In this document: positions 1 through 11,700 of the stretch, piece by piece
Numbering within the stretch: position 1 is the first letter of the stretch
Layout of the letters: each line of letters begins with the position of its first letter
Assembly (NCBI RefSeq): GCF_037042905.1
Contig: NC_087249.1
Span: 13,579,201 to 13,643,200, forward strand
Direction: 5' to 3'
DNA length: 64,000 nt
From: Lytechinus pictus
Taxonomy: Eukaryota; Echinodermata; Echinoidea; Temnopleuroida; Toxopneustidae
Translations under genes and position numbers: made by a program
The notes under the pieces: generated by a model
Told to the model about the DNA's origin: nothing
Database searches by the model: none
What the model saw: only the letters and a program-made list of their open reading frames with translations

Positions 1-199
1 ATTATTACTCGGATACTATTTGCATTATTTTTGCAAAAAGTGGATTATTATTTTTTGGAGGGTATTGTTAGCATGTCAGATTGCCTGATATAGTGGTTAT
101 TACTTTATTACTTTATTATGGTTTTTTTTTATTATTGTTGGGAATTTTATTTTCATGACCAGTACTATTGTGATTATTATCAATATTTTCAAATTTCCC

Positions 200-369
200 A
201 CGATGGGTGCGTTGTGGTGTAAGGTATCCGACTCTCATCTTTCAACCAGAGGGTCATGGGTTAGAATCCTAGCCATGGAATGTTTCCTTTTAGCAAGCAC
301 ACTGTAAGCACACTGTGCTGCACTTCACCCAGGTTAGGTGAATGAGTATCTGAAAAGGAGGATTTTTTT
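200..369 (+). mobile_element. tRNA-derived SINE, copy 1
   Basis: The segment has a tRNA-like head. A degenerate box A (tggtgtaaggt) is followed by a box B-like GGTTAGAATCC, then a non-tRNA body ending near 'gaatgagtatctg'. A second copy follows immediately. Family name not recognised. The surrounding DNA (1-780) is AT-rich low complexity with runs of TTATTATT and no gene that I can support. Confidence 0.55.
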
Positions 370-376
370 ATTTTCC

Positions 377-596
377 CATGATGGTGCACTGTGGTGTGGT
401 GTTTCTGACTCTCGTCTTTCAACCAGAGGGTCGTGGGTTAGAATCTTAGCCATGGCATGTTTTCTTTTAGCAAGCACACTGTGCTGCACTTCACCCAGGT
501 TAGGTGAATGAGTATCTGCATAGCAGGATTATTTCCTTCCTTACACTGCAGCGCTGCTGAAAGCGCTATATAAATCCAGCTATTTAGTATTATTGG
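377..596 (+). mobile_element. tRNA-derived SINE, copy 2 with 3' tail
   Basis: Near-identical to the copy just upstream (same box B-like GGTTAGAATC), but with a longer 3' part ending 'gcgctatataaatcc' and then an AT-rich ATTATT tail. That ending is typical of many marine-invertebrate SINEs. The direct repeat pair suggests SINE insertion next to or into a related copy, or a local duplication. Confidence 0.55.
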
Positions 597-778
597 TTTC
601 ATTATTATTTTTTATCCACTGTTATTACTTTATTATTTTATTATTTTATTTTATTATTATTGTTGGGGTTTTTATTTGGTATTATTATTTTTTTCACTAT
701 TGTAACTATTTTCATTATGATTACTATTGCCACTGTTATTAATTATTTTTTTGATGAGTAAAGGATGATCTCGTGACA

Positions 779-1036
779 TATTGTTACCACTCCTGTCTGA
801 TTGCCTGTGTTTAGAGCAGTCATGGTGTGATTTATCCCTAAGCAATTGATGACGCAGGGAACGTGGGAGGCGCCCGGTTTGGGAAACTTTTAGCCCCTGT
901 CATTTGTCAGTTTACTGGCAAGTGACAGGGGCTGATTGCGACTCAGACCGGGCGTTCTTGCGTCATCTTTTGCTTGGGGATATAATCACTCCATGACTTG
1001 TCTATACACAAGTAATCAGGTAGGAGTGGTAACAAT
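779..1036. mobile_element. Foldback MITE-like element, copy 1
   Basis: Both ends are inverted repeats starting ATTGTTACCACTCCT. The complementarity continues inward through most of the element, with CTGATTGCCTGTG opposite CTGATTACTTGTG and GATGACGCA on both arms. An internal hairpin AGCCCCTGTCA...TGACAGGGGCT lies near the centre. There is no coding capacity, so this is a non-autonomous DNA element. Confidence 0.7.
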
Positions 1037-1164
1037 GAAACAGTTAATTCCTTATTACTTTGTTATTGTTATTTCAATTATTTTTATATTATGGCCTTAT
1101 CATTTTTGCAATGTTATTCAGATATTATTTGCATTATTTTTGCAATAAGTGGATGATTTTGTGG

Positions 1165-1422
1165 TATTGTTACCACTCCTGTCTGATTGCCTGTGTGTAG
1201 AGCAGTCATGGTGCGATTTATCCCTAAGCAATCAATGACGCAGGGAACATGGGAGGCGCCCGGTTTGGGGAACTTTTCAGCCCCTGTCATTTTTCAGTTT
1301 ACTGGCAAGTGACAGGGGCTGATTGCGACTCAGACCGGGCGTTCTTGCGTCATCGTTTGCTTGGAGATATAATCAAACCATGACTTGTCTATACACAAGC
1401 AATCAGGTGGAGTGGTAACAAT
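1165..1422. mobile_element. Foldback MITE-like element, copy 2
   Basis: Second copy of the foldback at 779-1036, in the same orientation and with the same ATTGTTACCACTCC ends and internal AGCCCCTGTCA hairpin. The two copies are separated by ~128 bp of AT-rich DNA. The spacer ends resemble the AT-rich flank before copy 1, so the pair may be a tandem duplication rather than two insertions. Confidence 0.7.
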
Positions 1423-1506
1423 AAAACGAATTGAATCTTTATTACTCATTTTTGTTATTATAATATTTTTTTACATTACCATGATTATTGTTTATCCACT
1501 ATTATT

Positions 1507-1534
1507 AGGTGATCTGTCTGTTGACAGATCACCT
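1507..1534. repeat. Perfect 12-bp hairpin
   Basis: AGGTGATCTGTC and its exact reverse complement are separated by a 4-base loop. The flanks are AT-rich without a gene. No terminator role is claimed in a eukaryote; it may be a remnant of a foldback element. Confidence 0.5.
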
Positions 1535-1849
1535 CTTGTGTTTCTACGAATTTTCTTTTTTATTTATTTATTTCTTTATTTATTGATTCTTTTTATTTAT
1601 TTTTCTTTTTCCACCCTTTTCTTGTTCCACCAAAATCAGAAAAACTGTTCTATCAATTTTCATCAAATTATTATCAATTATGCACAGTTATCATGCGATG
1701 TGTACGAAACAAGTTCAGCGTCAAATGGTCATTGTGACGTCATCTACGCGCCATTTTGTAAAATCACATTTTCAACAATATCTTCATCACCAATCATAAA
1801 AAATGAACAATATTAACATGAAATTAACTTCAGATCATGGGTCAACTGT

Positions 1850-2600
1850 CCATGTGATCAAACGTCATTAACACGTCACGACGCGCATGTACGCGCGCGT
1901 CAAAATTTTAAAATGCTCAAAATCACTTTTTGATCAAAGTAGAGTACGAATCAGGTCATTTGAAGCATTTCAAGAATTTGCGCGCTCACGCGTTTTCGCG
2001 CGCGTTCACGCGCGTAACGTCGTTACGCAATGTAGAATCGCCGTTTCTTTTACGTCAATGCATTAATTATGAAATTTTGATTAATTTGATACCTTGATCA
2101 ACCTTCTAAGACCAGTAGCAAAGCAATTAGCTTCTATCAAAGTTTGAATAACGCGCGCACGCGCGCGTTCACAATAGGCCAAATATGTGGAAAAACATGC
2201 CTTTATAAAATTTAATATAACTCTTCAGATAGTACGTTAACCCTCAAATATTATTTTTTATATCCTACATAGAGTAAATCCTGTATAGTGATTGGTTCAA
2301 GTAGCATCATGTGACCGAATATATTTCAACTATGATGTTGCGTGACGTCAGACCTCGATATATTTTTGGATATACCAATATTCTGACGTCATTATTTCAC
2401 AAAACTGGATATCTCGGCGCACCGGTTTGCGCACTCTCTCTCCCGGGCGCGCAAGTCCAGCGCGATGCGTCAGCGCAGACACTAATCTGCGTTCCGCTAG
2501 CTGAGCGCGGTGGCTCCATAGGATAGGTGGCTCAGAGAAAAGTAGGTAATTCAACGCAAGTAACAGGACTTTGCATGCTCAGCGCATAGATTATGGTTAT
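1850..2600. other. Gene-free stretch with ACGCGCGC-rich runs
   Basis: Contains several alternating CG tracts (e.g. 'acgcgcgcgt' near 1890, 'cgcgcgcgttcacgcgcg' near 1998, 'acgcgcgcacgcgcgcg' near 2152) inside otherwise AT-rich sequence. They lie in both orientations, suggesting a decayed inverted-repeat element. Short open frames here show no recognisable domain. Confidence 0.3.
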
Positions 2601-2640
2601 AAATTATTAAAAGTAGGATATAAAACAAATATATCAGGCG

Positions 2641-2826
2641 TTTCATTCGAAAGCATAGTGGGAATTATTAATCCTCGGTTGGACTGGCAAAACTACTATA
2701 TTTCCCTCGGGGCTTCGCCCCTCGGGGAAAAATAGTAATTGCCAGACCAACCTCGGATAAATAATTCCACTATACTTTCTCAATGCCTGCTATATTTGTT
2801 TATTGTACAACGCCTACTTAGCTTGT
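2641..2826. mobile_element. Foldback element with CTCGGGG hairpin
   Basis: The two arms are inverted: 'aggcgtt', 'agcatagtgggaatta' and 'cctcggttgg' on the left are matched by their complements on the right, ending 'tgtacaacgcc'. The centre is a hairpin CCCTCGGGGC/GCCCCTCGGGG. It is non-coding. The outer GCGTTGTACAA motif recurs at the foldback at 18325-18515, indicating a related family. Confidence 0.6.
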
Positions 2827-3119
2827 TGTACGCGAGCAAATGGGAGGCTGACTGTCAAACATTCGTACCGTTGCACAAAAGACGTACCATCCAAAATGTA
2901 CCGTCCAAAATGTACCGTTGCACGGCTTTAGGAGGTGACGTCACAAAGCTAGATAAATGCGCGAATACTCGTGCTACGTAATGACAAAAATTAGGTATGC
3001 AAGTAAGCATGCGCATTGCTACTAGCAACTACCTTTTTACGATCTAGATCACATTCACAGTAGCTCGTTAACGTTGCGGACAAGAGGGCTAGGCCTAGGT
3101 CTAGATCTTAATCTAACTT

Positions 3120-4082
3120 TTGGATTATTTATTTGCATTTTACAATCGGATTACCATGGCAGCACCTACATTTGCACTGTTAACCGATATAGAATTGGAG
3201 GAGCTTGTCTCTGATGCGGATGCAAAAAACACAAAACGCGGTATCAAGTTTGCAAAATGTCGCCTGGAAGAATTTGCCAAATGTGCTTCTACCTCGCTCG
3301 AGGACGTGGAAAAACTATCCAAGGATGAGTTAGACAAGTTTCTTTGTCGCTTCTATGCCGGTCTGAGGAAGGAAGCTGATGGCACATTTTATGCCCAAAA
3401 AACAATGCATGCCATTAGATTTGGCGTTTGCCGTCATTTCAAATCCGTGAGAGGTGTGGATATTTCAGACGCAGCGAATTTCCCAGAAAGTCAGAAAATC
3501 TACAAGGCCATGATGATAAAGCTGAAAAAGGAGGGCAAAGGATATGTTCAACACAAAACTGCCATATCTGATAGTGACATGACAAAAATAGCTCAATCAG
3601 ATGCAGTGGACACAAACACACCACTTGGACTACAGAACAAAGTGTTTCTTGATGTCATGACATATTTCGGACAAAGAGGTCGTGAAAATCTTCATCTCAT
3701 GAAATTTGATGATTATGTCTTGCAAAAAGACGAAGATGGAGTTCGATATTTTGAGCATCGCGACACGCTAACAAAGTCAAGACGAGAAAATGAAGATGAA
3801 AAGTTTGGTGGACGAATGTATGAGGTGCAAGGATCTGAAAGATGTCCAGTATTCTCGTTGATGAAATATCTAACTTTGCTAAATCCCGAATTGACAAACT
3901 TCTGGCAAAGGCCAAAGTCCAAGACCCCAGAAAATGGACCCTGGTATGACAAAGCACCTCTCGGACAAAACAGCTTAGGAAACAAAATGAAAAACATCGC
4001 AAAGAGTGCTGGGTGCACAGCTCACTACACCAACCATAGCCTGCGGGCGACTACAGTGACCATTCTCGATCAAGCAGGCATT
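3120..4082 (+). pseudogene. Crypton-type tyrosine recombinase, N-terminal part, interrupted
   Basis: This is most of a Crypton/DUF3504-like tyrosine recombinase, which would catalyse DNA strand exchange through a tyrosine nucleophile. The frame opens at 3120; the Met at 3156 (MAAPTFALL) is an equally good start. Visible motifs are the first catalytic Arg in FGQRGRENL, a candidate Lys in TLTKSRREN, and the HSLRAT box (His at 4035-4037, Arg at 4044-4046). The frame runs 'DQAGI' and then meets a TAG belonging to an inserted transposon at 4083. The missing C-terminus with the tyrosine lies 12.9 kb downstream at 16953, in the same frame once the insertion and one ATT are removed. The gene is therefore broken by insertion, not by decay in this part. 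It could also be a domesticated Crypton-derived host gene; flanking Crypton ends were not identified. Confidence 0.85.
4080..4082. other. Target-site duplication ATT, left copy
   Basis: ATT precedes the element terminus TAGTA at 4083, and a second ATT follows the other terminus at 16950-16952. In the Crypton frame the codons are GGC-ATT and then GCT-TCC, so one ATT restores an uninterrupted reading frame. This defines a 3-bp target duplication. Confidence 0.85.
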
Positions 4083-4212
4083 TAGTACACAGCTCCTCGT
4101 CATAATATTAAAGGTTACCAAAAATTTTCTGTAGAATCTGATTTTTTGTGCTATTTCCCCTATTTTGAGGGTGCTGAACATGAATCTGCTTGTTGCCAAA
4201 TTTATAAATGCC
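4083..4212 (+). repeat. Left terminal inverted repeat
   Basis: Shares with the reverse complement of 16830-16949 the terminal TAGTA, then near-continuous matches from about 4116: CCAAAAATTTTCTGTAG, AATCTGATTTTTTGTGCT, AGGGTGCTGAACA, GAATCTGCTTGTTGCC and AAATTTATAAATGCC. Divergence is concentrated in the first ~30 bp and around position 4160. Confidence 0.85.
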
Positions 4213-4222
4213 ATCTTCGACT

Positions 4223-5238
4223 GTTGCCATGGCAACGGATTAATTTCTCAAAAATAGCATGTATTCCCCTGTAAACGGTAGATAAACATGGTAAAATTAC
4301 CCATTTGGTTAATTTCAAGTTTCTTATTCAATAAGAATAGAATTTACAAACATTTAAGGCCATTGAAATAGTTCAGATTTTCCTGTTACCATGGTAACGG
4401 CCTCTTTTTACCCCCCAAAAAAGATAAAAATGAGTAAAGATGTAAAATATGATGAATTCTTTTGAATTTTCCCTAATGTGAGGGTGCTGAAAGTAGATGT
4501 GCTTGTTGCTAAATATATTAATACCATCTTGCACCATTGCCATGGCAACCAAATTACACCTAATTAGATAAACAAAAACAAAAAGATGGTTGGAAAAGAT
4601 AATCGTTGAAAATCACTAAATTAGATATACAGTACATCTGTGAGTTTGACCCACTATTCAATTTTAAATGCAAAATAAGTATTCAGTATGACTTCAATGG
4701 TATGCTAAGATTGCTGTTGCCATGGTAACCAATGTTTCAACAATGAATATCAATGTTACATTGCCTGTTGCCATGGTAACTGTTTTTTATCAAAATAGAA
4801 TAGATTTGAGAAAAATTGTAAAATAAACCTTTTTCACCGTATTTGAGTGTTGAACATGTATTATATACATGTATCTTCTTTGGATATTACCATGGCAACC
4901 AAATAACATCTAATTTGCTAAACAAATAGCAGAGTGTGAAAAGGTAATGTTGGAAAATGCAAGAAAAAGAACTTAACTTCCATGCGTATGGTTTTAACAT
5001 CTCATTTTACTTTGAACACAAATTAAGTTTTCTGCATGGGTTCATTGGAATAATAATTCATGATTCCATGGCAATCCCTGAATTAATTAGCGATAAATAC
5101 CAATGCTAAATTGTATTTATAATCAAGAAAGGAATGTACTAGTATATTTCATGTCAGAAAGTAATATGCCACACAGGAAACATATTGTCTCCAAACAATA
5201 CTCTCTCTCTGGAACATATATAGTGGTTGCTATGGTTA
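4223..5238. promoter_or_regulatory. Array of RFX X-box-like palindromes
   Basis: GTTRCCATGGYAAC-type palindromes occur at 4223-4236 (GTTGCCATGGCAAC), 4385-4398 (GTTACCATGGTAAC), 4536-4549, 4716-4729, 4767-4780 and 4886-4899, with weaker versions near 5066 and 5225. This is the symmetrical X-box bound by RFX winged-helix factors. The position just inside the left TIR also fits subterminal transposase-binding repeats. The rest of 4240-6720 is AT-rich, and I see no gene in it. Confidence 0.6.
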
Positions 5239-5239
5239 C

Positions 5240-6790
5240 ACCTCATTTTTTAATCATTTGAAATTGTTACTTTATGAAAAATTGAAAATAAATGCAAGGC
5301 ATTTCATTTTTAAAACGGTGCAACATATTTTGAGAATCATTGAAAACACCAAAGGTGGACAAAATTGTACGCAAACTTCAATTTTTTTCGTTTCGAGATT
5401 TACAATTTCAAATAAATTTTCGTGTTGAACAGTCGTTCCTCTAGCAACACAATTATGTTGATGTAGTATACAATCAGTAATAAACGTTTGTAGACAGTTA
5501 AAATAAACTTCAATAAATACTAATTTTGTCTTGTCAAAATTTTATTTAAGTGTTTTCCTTCCCAGATCAATTTGGTAGGCCAATCTGGGGCCTGTTTCAT
5601 AAAAAGATAGGTCTACAACTATTCCAACTTTGTACCACTAACATGGTTAGCAGCCAATCACAATCAAGGTTATCATGATAGGTAAAATATTGGCAAAGTT
5701 AAAATAGTTATAACCCTTTATGAACAGGTCCCTGGTGGTGAGTGAGAGTATGATATTATGTATATTGCAAATATATTAATTTTGGGCAGTCCACAAGCTT
5801 TATGACAAAGATTATTGCAACATAAACCAGGGGGGGTGGGTACTTGCAACCTTCTTTCTCAATCCATCCTTGAAATCCCTTTTCAATGACATGAAGCTTT
5901 TTATCCGTCAACATGGTCTGTCAGCTGGAAAACCTGGAAAACATAATTCAGGAATCATTATTAAAATTGCATGCCACTTTTACAGTCACCTATATAATAC
6001 TGTTTAAAAATTGTCACAATACAAAATTAGTTTAAATTCATTAGTATTACTATTATTTACAGTTTACTTTGAACATAAGTAGCTTATTTCAGTACATAAC
6101 TCAAATAAAATCCTTGGTTGTTTCCATAACTATGAACCCAGAAACACGTTGGCTTTCACTGAAATTGAAAAATTATCGCATAGTTTTGCAAGTCTTTATT
6201 ATATCTATTTTTTTATCTAATTCTGGTAATATGCATAAAATGCTACTACTTTACTTACATGCATTTCAGCTCATCTGCAAACAAACATGACACTGTGATT
6301 GAAGATCCGTTATACTCGCTTCAACTTCCTCACTTAAGCCGCTGCACGACATGACCTTCTCATTTGATGCTATGCTCTCTATTAATATAAATTTTAATGA
6401 AACAGAAATATATATACCAATGATTTTATTATCAATCATTGATTATGAAACATGGTTTGCTTTGAATAGTAAACGGGAAATTTCAAAACACGTCAACTAA
6501 ATTCAGTAAAAAATTCATTCTAAAATGAGAAACTTGTAAGAGTTTCTTTGTTATATTAGTTCATGAGATCTTTGTTTTACTTGAACTGTATGTGTGACAG
6601 TGCAACAAATGTATCTTAATATGTTTATAAAGTTATAATCTATGTATACATATATACTTACAACTTTAATGATCTGACTAGAAACACCACCATTCAAGTG
6701 TCGAGACTAGACTATTCATCAAACTCCTTGCATCTTTGGTAACACCGTTTCATTTTGTTTTTTGCCTCTTTTCCTCCTTTTGTTTTTAAT
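5240..6790. other. AT-rich non-coding stretch of the transposon
   Basis: No credible coding region, RNA gene or tandem repeat is visible. One short open frame (6069-6290) has no recognisable domain and AT-rich composition like its surroundings. The stretch lies between the X-box array and the minisatellite. Confidence 0.5.
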
Positions 6791-6799
6791 GTTTCAATT

Positions 6800-8650
6800 T
6801 TTTCCACTATCTTCATCATGGTGTCACAGTTCTGTACACTGTAGAGTATTCCATGGTCTGAAGAAGATCGCCATTTCTCTCCTTCTTTTCCTCTTCCATT
6901 GTCTTAATTATGGTTTCATAGTTCTGTATTTCTGCATTAAATTCCATGTTCTGAAGAAGATCTCTATTTCTCCTTCTTTCCCTCTTGCATTGTCTTCATC
7001 ATGGTTTCATAGTTCTGTATTCTGCATTAAATTCCATGTTCTGAAGAAGATCGCCATTTCTCCTTCTTTCCCTCTTCCATTGTCTTCATCATGGTTTCAT
7101 AGTTCTGCATTAAATTCCATGTTCTGAAGAAGATCACCCTTTACCTCCTTCTTTTCCTCTTCCATTTTCTTCATCATGGTTTCATAGTTCTGCATTAAAT
7201 TCCATGTTCTGAAGAAGATCACCCTTTACCTCCTTCTTTTCCTCTTCCATTTTCTTCATCATGGTTTCATAGTTCTGCATTAAATTCCATGTTCTGAAGA
7301 AGGTCACAATTTCTCTCCTTCTTTTCCTCTTCCATTGTCTTCATCATGGTTTCATAGTTCTGTATTAAATTCCATGTTCTGAAGAAGTTCGCCATTTCTC
7401 CTTCTTTTCCTCTTCTATTGTCTTCATCATGGTTTCATAGTTCTGCATTAAATTCCATGTTCTGAAGAAGTTCGCCATTTCTCCTTCTTTTCCTCTTCTA
7501 TTATCTTCATCATGGTTTCATAGTTCTGTATTAAATTCCATGTTCTGAAGAAGTTCGCCATTTCTCTCCTTCTTTTCCTCTTTTATTGTCTTCATCATGG
7601 TTTCATAGTTCTGCATTAAATTCCATGTTCTGAAGAAGATCACCATTTCTCTCATTCTTTCCCTCTTCCATTGTCTTCATCATGGTTTCATAGTTCTGCA
7701 TTAAATTCCATGTTCTGAAGAAGATCACCAATTCTCTCCTTCTTTTCCTCTTCCATTGTCTTCATCATGGTTTCATAGTTCTGTATTCTGCATTAAATTC
7801 CATGTTCTGTAGAAGATCTCTATTTCTCCTTCTTTTCCTCTTCCATTGTCTTCATCATGGTTTCATAGTTCTGTATTCTGCATCAAATTCCATGTTCTGA
7901 AGAAGATCTCTATTTCTCCTTCTTTCCCTCTTCCATTGTCTTCATCATGGTTTCATAGTTCTGTATTCTGCATTATATTCCATGTTCTGAAGAAGATCAC
8001 CCTTTCTCTCCTACTTTTCCTCTTCCATTGTCTTCATCATGGTTTCATAGTTCTGTATTCTGCATCAAATTCCATGTTCTGAAGAAGATCTCTATTTCTC
8101 CTTCTTTTCCTCTTCCATTGTCTTCTTCATGGTTTCATAGTTCTGCATTAAATTCCATGTTCTGAAGAAGATCGCCATTTCTCTCCTATTTTTCCTCTTC
8201 CATTGTCTTCATCATGGTTTCATAGTTCTGTATTCGGCATCAAATTCCATGTTCTGAAGAAGATCTCTATTTCTCCTTCTTTTCCTCTTCCATTGTCTTC
8301 TTCATGGTTTCATAGTTCTGCATTAAATTCCATGTTCTGAAGAAGATCGCCATTTCTCTCCTATTTTTCCTCTTCCATTGTCTTCATCATGGTTTCATAG
8401 TTCTGTATTCTGCATCAAATTCCATGTTCTGAAGAAGATCTCAATTTTTCCTTCTTTTCCTCTTCCATTATCTTCATCATTTTTTCATAGTTCTGTATTC
8501 TGTATTAAATTCTATGTGCTGAAGAGGATTTCAATTTCTTTCATCATTTTTTCTCTTCTCTTTCCAAGTATCCACCACTACCCTCATCATTATGGCATAT
8601 TTCTGTACACTGTATGAATTAATTCATTGTTTTGAAGAAGATCTCAATTT
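6800..8650. repeat. Minisatellite of ~85-90 bp, about 21 copies
   Basis: The recurring core is 'ttccatgttctgaagaag' followed by 'atcgccatttctc', a pyrimidine-rich stretch, 'tcttccattgtcttcatc', then 'atggtttcatagttctg'. Units vary between about 84 and 91 bp because of an optional 'tattctgcatc' piece. Copies from 6850 to 8420 are regular; the last two, at ~8515 and ~8628, are degenerate. The open frames on the plus strand (FHVLKKI repeats) simply reflect the repeat. The array abuts the stop codon of the minus-strand transposase gene. Confidence 0.9.
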
Positions 8651-8700
8651 TTCTTCCTTTTTTCCTATTCTCTTTACTGTGCAAAAATCAACTCCGTATC

Positions 8701-11700
8701 CTACATGTACTCATCTGTTTCACTGCTGCTATCACTGCTGGTGTCACTGCTGGTATCTTCTTCCTCTTCTTCACTTATATGTTCTGTGTTCATACATGTT
8801 TCACTTTCTCCTTCACATCTGCACAGTTCTGTACATACAAGTCCATGTTTTCTACAAGAGCAACGCTTTGTGCAGACTGTGAATTCTCCAGCTTTACTAG
8901 ATCTGCATTGACACTTTAGTAACTGTGACACTGAATCTGGAGCTGGTGGTAAATCAGATAACACTGGAACAAATTTTCCATTACACTTCGTCCATCCGAA
9001 CAGAAGAGGGTCTGGAACAGTCGGATTAACCTGTAGATCCTGCTGCCATATGATGGCTTGACAACGTGCTCGTTTAAGATGCTCTTGCCAGGCACCTGGT
9101 GTCGGAGGAAGGTTTTCTACACCTTTCTTTTCTGTCATGTGTTTAAACATGTGCCACCTTAGCTTTTCTGGGGTAAGAATTGTCACAGTCTTTGGACAAA
9201 AGAGTTGACAAAGGAAGTCTTGACAGCTTCTTAAAGTATCTTTAGATGGTTCAGTCAGGCTACCAAGTTTAGATATAGCTTCAATAACTTCATCTGATGA
9301 CTTCATGAATGACTTGAAGCAGAAACGTTTGCTTTTTCCAAACAAGTGCCCTGTAGTATCACAACCTGTCATGGCATGCCAGTTGATTAATGCCTTTGCT
9401 TTCTTTTCACCAATCCATTCATAGATAGCTTTCAGATGAATCATCTTGCGATTTCTTCCAGTTCCTGTGATGATTTCCACATCTTCACCAAGTTGTGGAA
9501 CTCTTCTCAATGCAAGCAACAGTACATCTGTATCATGAGAGTAGATGCTGACAGCAAAGCCCAATGTTGCAACTTCAGCTGAATGTAAGATGAGAAGAGT
9601 GTCGGCTTCCTCTTGTGTACTTACTGGCGTTGTAACTGGAAACTCATTATTGCACCTTACATCTTTGCGATTAACAACAACCAGATTTTCTGTCGAACTT
9701 TGTGCAATAAGGACATCTGTCAGGTAAAGTGTGAGTGAATCCTTCGTTTCATTGCTGGACAGGAATTCTTTTTTGTCCCTGATAGAGGTATTGTCATCAA
9801 CTATGTATGACCGAACTGACTTCACACATCCTCTCCGTCTTTGCCTTGTGTTTTCCTTAAGTGACGACTTCAATGTGTAGTTGTCGAACACAACTCTGGC
9901 TTGGTCATAATGCTTTGCCTTTGCATCAATATGTTTGACATACATTCGAGCCACATCCTTGCAGGTTTGGAAGCTTCCTACTGCCATCACTTCTTGAACA
10001 ACAACCATACCATCAATTAGGAGACACCTTGGCTTCTTCAAAGATTGGTTCTGATCCACTGATGATAGGACGTTGTCATCTATTGCAATACCAGACTCCT
10101 CACACAATATGTGCAGTACTTGACTTTTGTCACTAGCTGGATGAAGTGATCCATCGGCTTTCATCAACCGTTTGTTTGTACCTGCAAATTCATATTTGCC
10201 AATAACATCCTGGAGATCAATATCTTCTCTCCCAGATCTGGCAATGATCAGAAGTCTTGCAAATAGAGACACAGAGGCTTTCAACAAAACAGCTTCTGTT
10301 CCTGTTTTCATCTTGACGGTTTTGGCAGTTTTGTTCCACGTCTGAATTTTTGATTTTGTCATTTTGCTCCACAGGTTATGTTCTCCCTTCAGCCGATCCT
10401 CTACAAATTTCTCATATTTTTCCTTTCCAACCTCTTCAACTGACAGTATACTGTTTGCAACCTGCTGAGGAATTATTTCCTTTGTTACAAGTTTGAACAT
10501 CACGTTCTTGTTCTCTTCCTTGCATTCTTCAAACAGGTTGAGTGGCCCCAAGACTTTCTTAAGTTTGGATATGGCTACTTCCTCCCTGGTGACTTTACTC
10601 TTGCTAAGGTTGTGGTGCCTGGATTTACTTCCTCCTTCTCCATTACTAGACAGAAAATGTTCCATTTCTTGTGAAATGCGAGCCAGTTGAGGAGCTGTTA
10701 GACAAAACTTCAGCAGAAGTGTAGGATTTGAAGCGATCCCTGATATACCTCCTTGGCCTTTCGTTGCCTTGTTTAGATATTCCTGTGCTTGATCTATACC
10801 CAGTCTAGTGAATGGAGTGTTGTTGTGGGTGTTTACTGTGAAACCACCTTTGCAAAACTCGTCCCACACGATTGGATCTGACACTTGCATTTCCTGCATT
10901 CTTGCAAGGAATTCTGGAATATTCTGAGCATAATCCAAACGATTATAAGCAAAGAAATATACACACATTTGCTCAAGGGATGCTAGAAAGAGAATCCAAT
11001 TCCCTTCACGTACAGCTTGTTGAAATTGCAGCATGTTCAATACTTGATTCTTGTACTGCTTCAGCCACCTTTGCATGTCACTATTGTGGGTCTTGTCAAA
11101 GTCCATAAGCTGCTTCTCCAGATTCAAGGATTCAATGGTGATCAGAAAATCTTGTTGTGCTTCTTGGATACTCAATCCTTTTCTACAAGCATCAGCAAAC
11201 GATTCAGCACTGGTTTGTAGGGCATTTTTCACTTCTGGGTTACCATCGAGGAAGGCATGTAAATGAAGGTCGAAAAGTGCTTGCAGGGTGATTATGTGTG
11301 CACTCATAGCTCTATTGTAGTGACTTCCATTGATTATCTGATTGATAGTGACCGTGCCATACAGATCTGCTTCTCTCCATGCCTCTTCAAGACCACTTCC
11401 CTCTACAGTTCTCCCAAGGCATCGTAAGGCACATATCACAATGTGAAATGGTCCTGGAAACAAGTGCCACTTGTCTTTGAATTGTGGGTGCAGATACTGC
11501 AATTTCAGTGCCCTTTTATATAGATCCATATCCATATTTACAACTACCTTCTTACTAGAACTATCAACCAGGGAGTTCAGCTTCTCTAGATGACCAAGAG
11601 CAGTCACAAGGGTCTTCCATTCATTAGCAGGAGCATTTATAAGTGGCATACCGAATATGTTGTCTACATTTACATCTGCTGATCGATCGTTAACGGTCTC

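Noticed and set aside
1385-1816. 143-codon hydrophobic frame
   Set aside because: Encoded by AT/T-rich low-complexity DNA that begins inside a foldback element. The amino-acid bias (F, I, L, Y) is what T-rich DNA gives by chance.
6762-8082. Plus-strand FHVLKKISISPSF repeat frames
   Set aside because: Products of the minisatellite behind the transposase; phase breaks between units.
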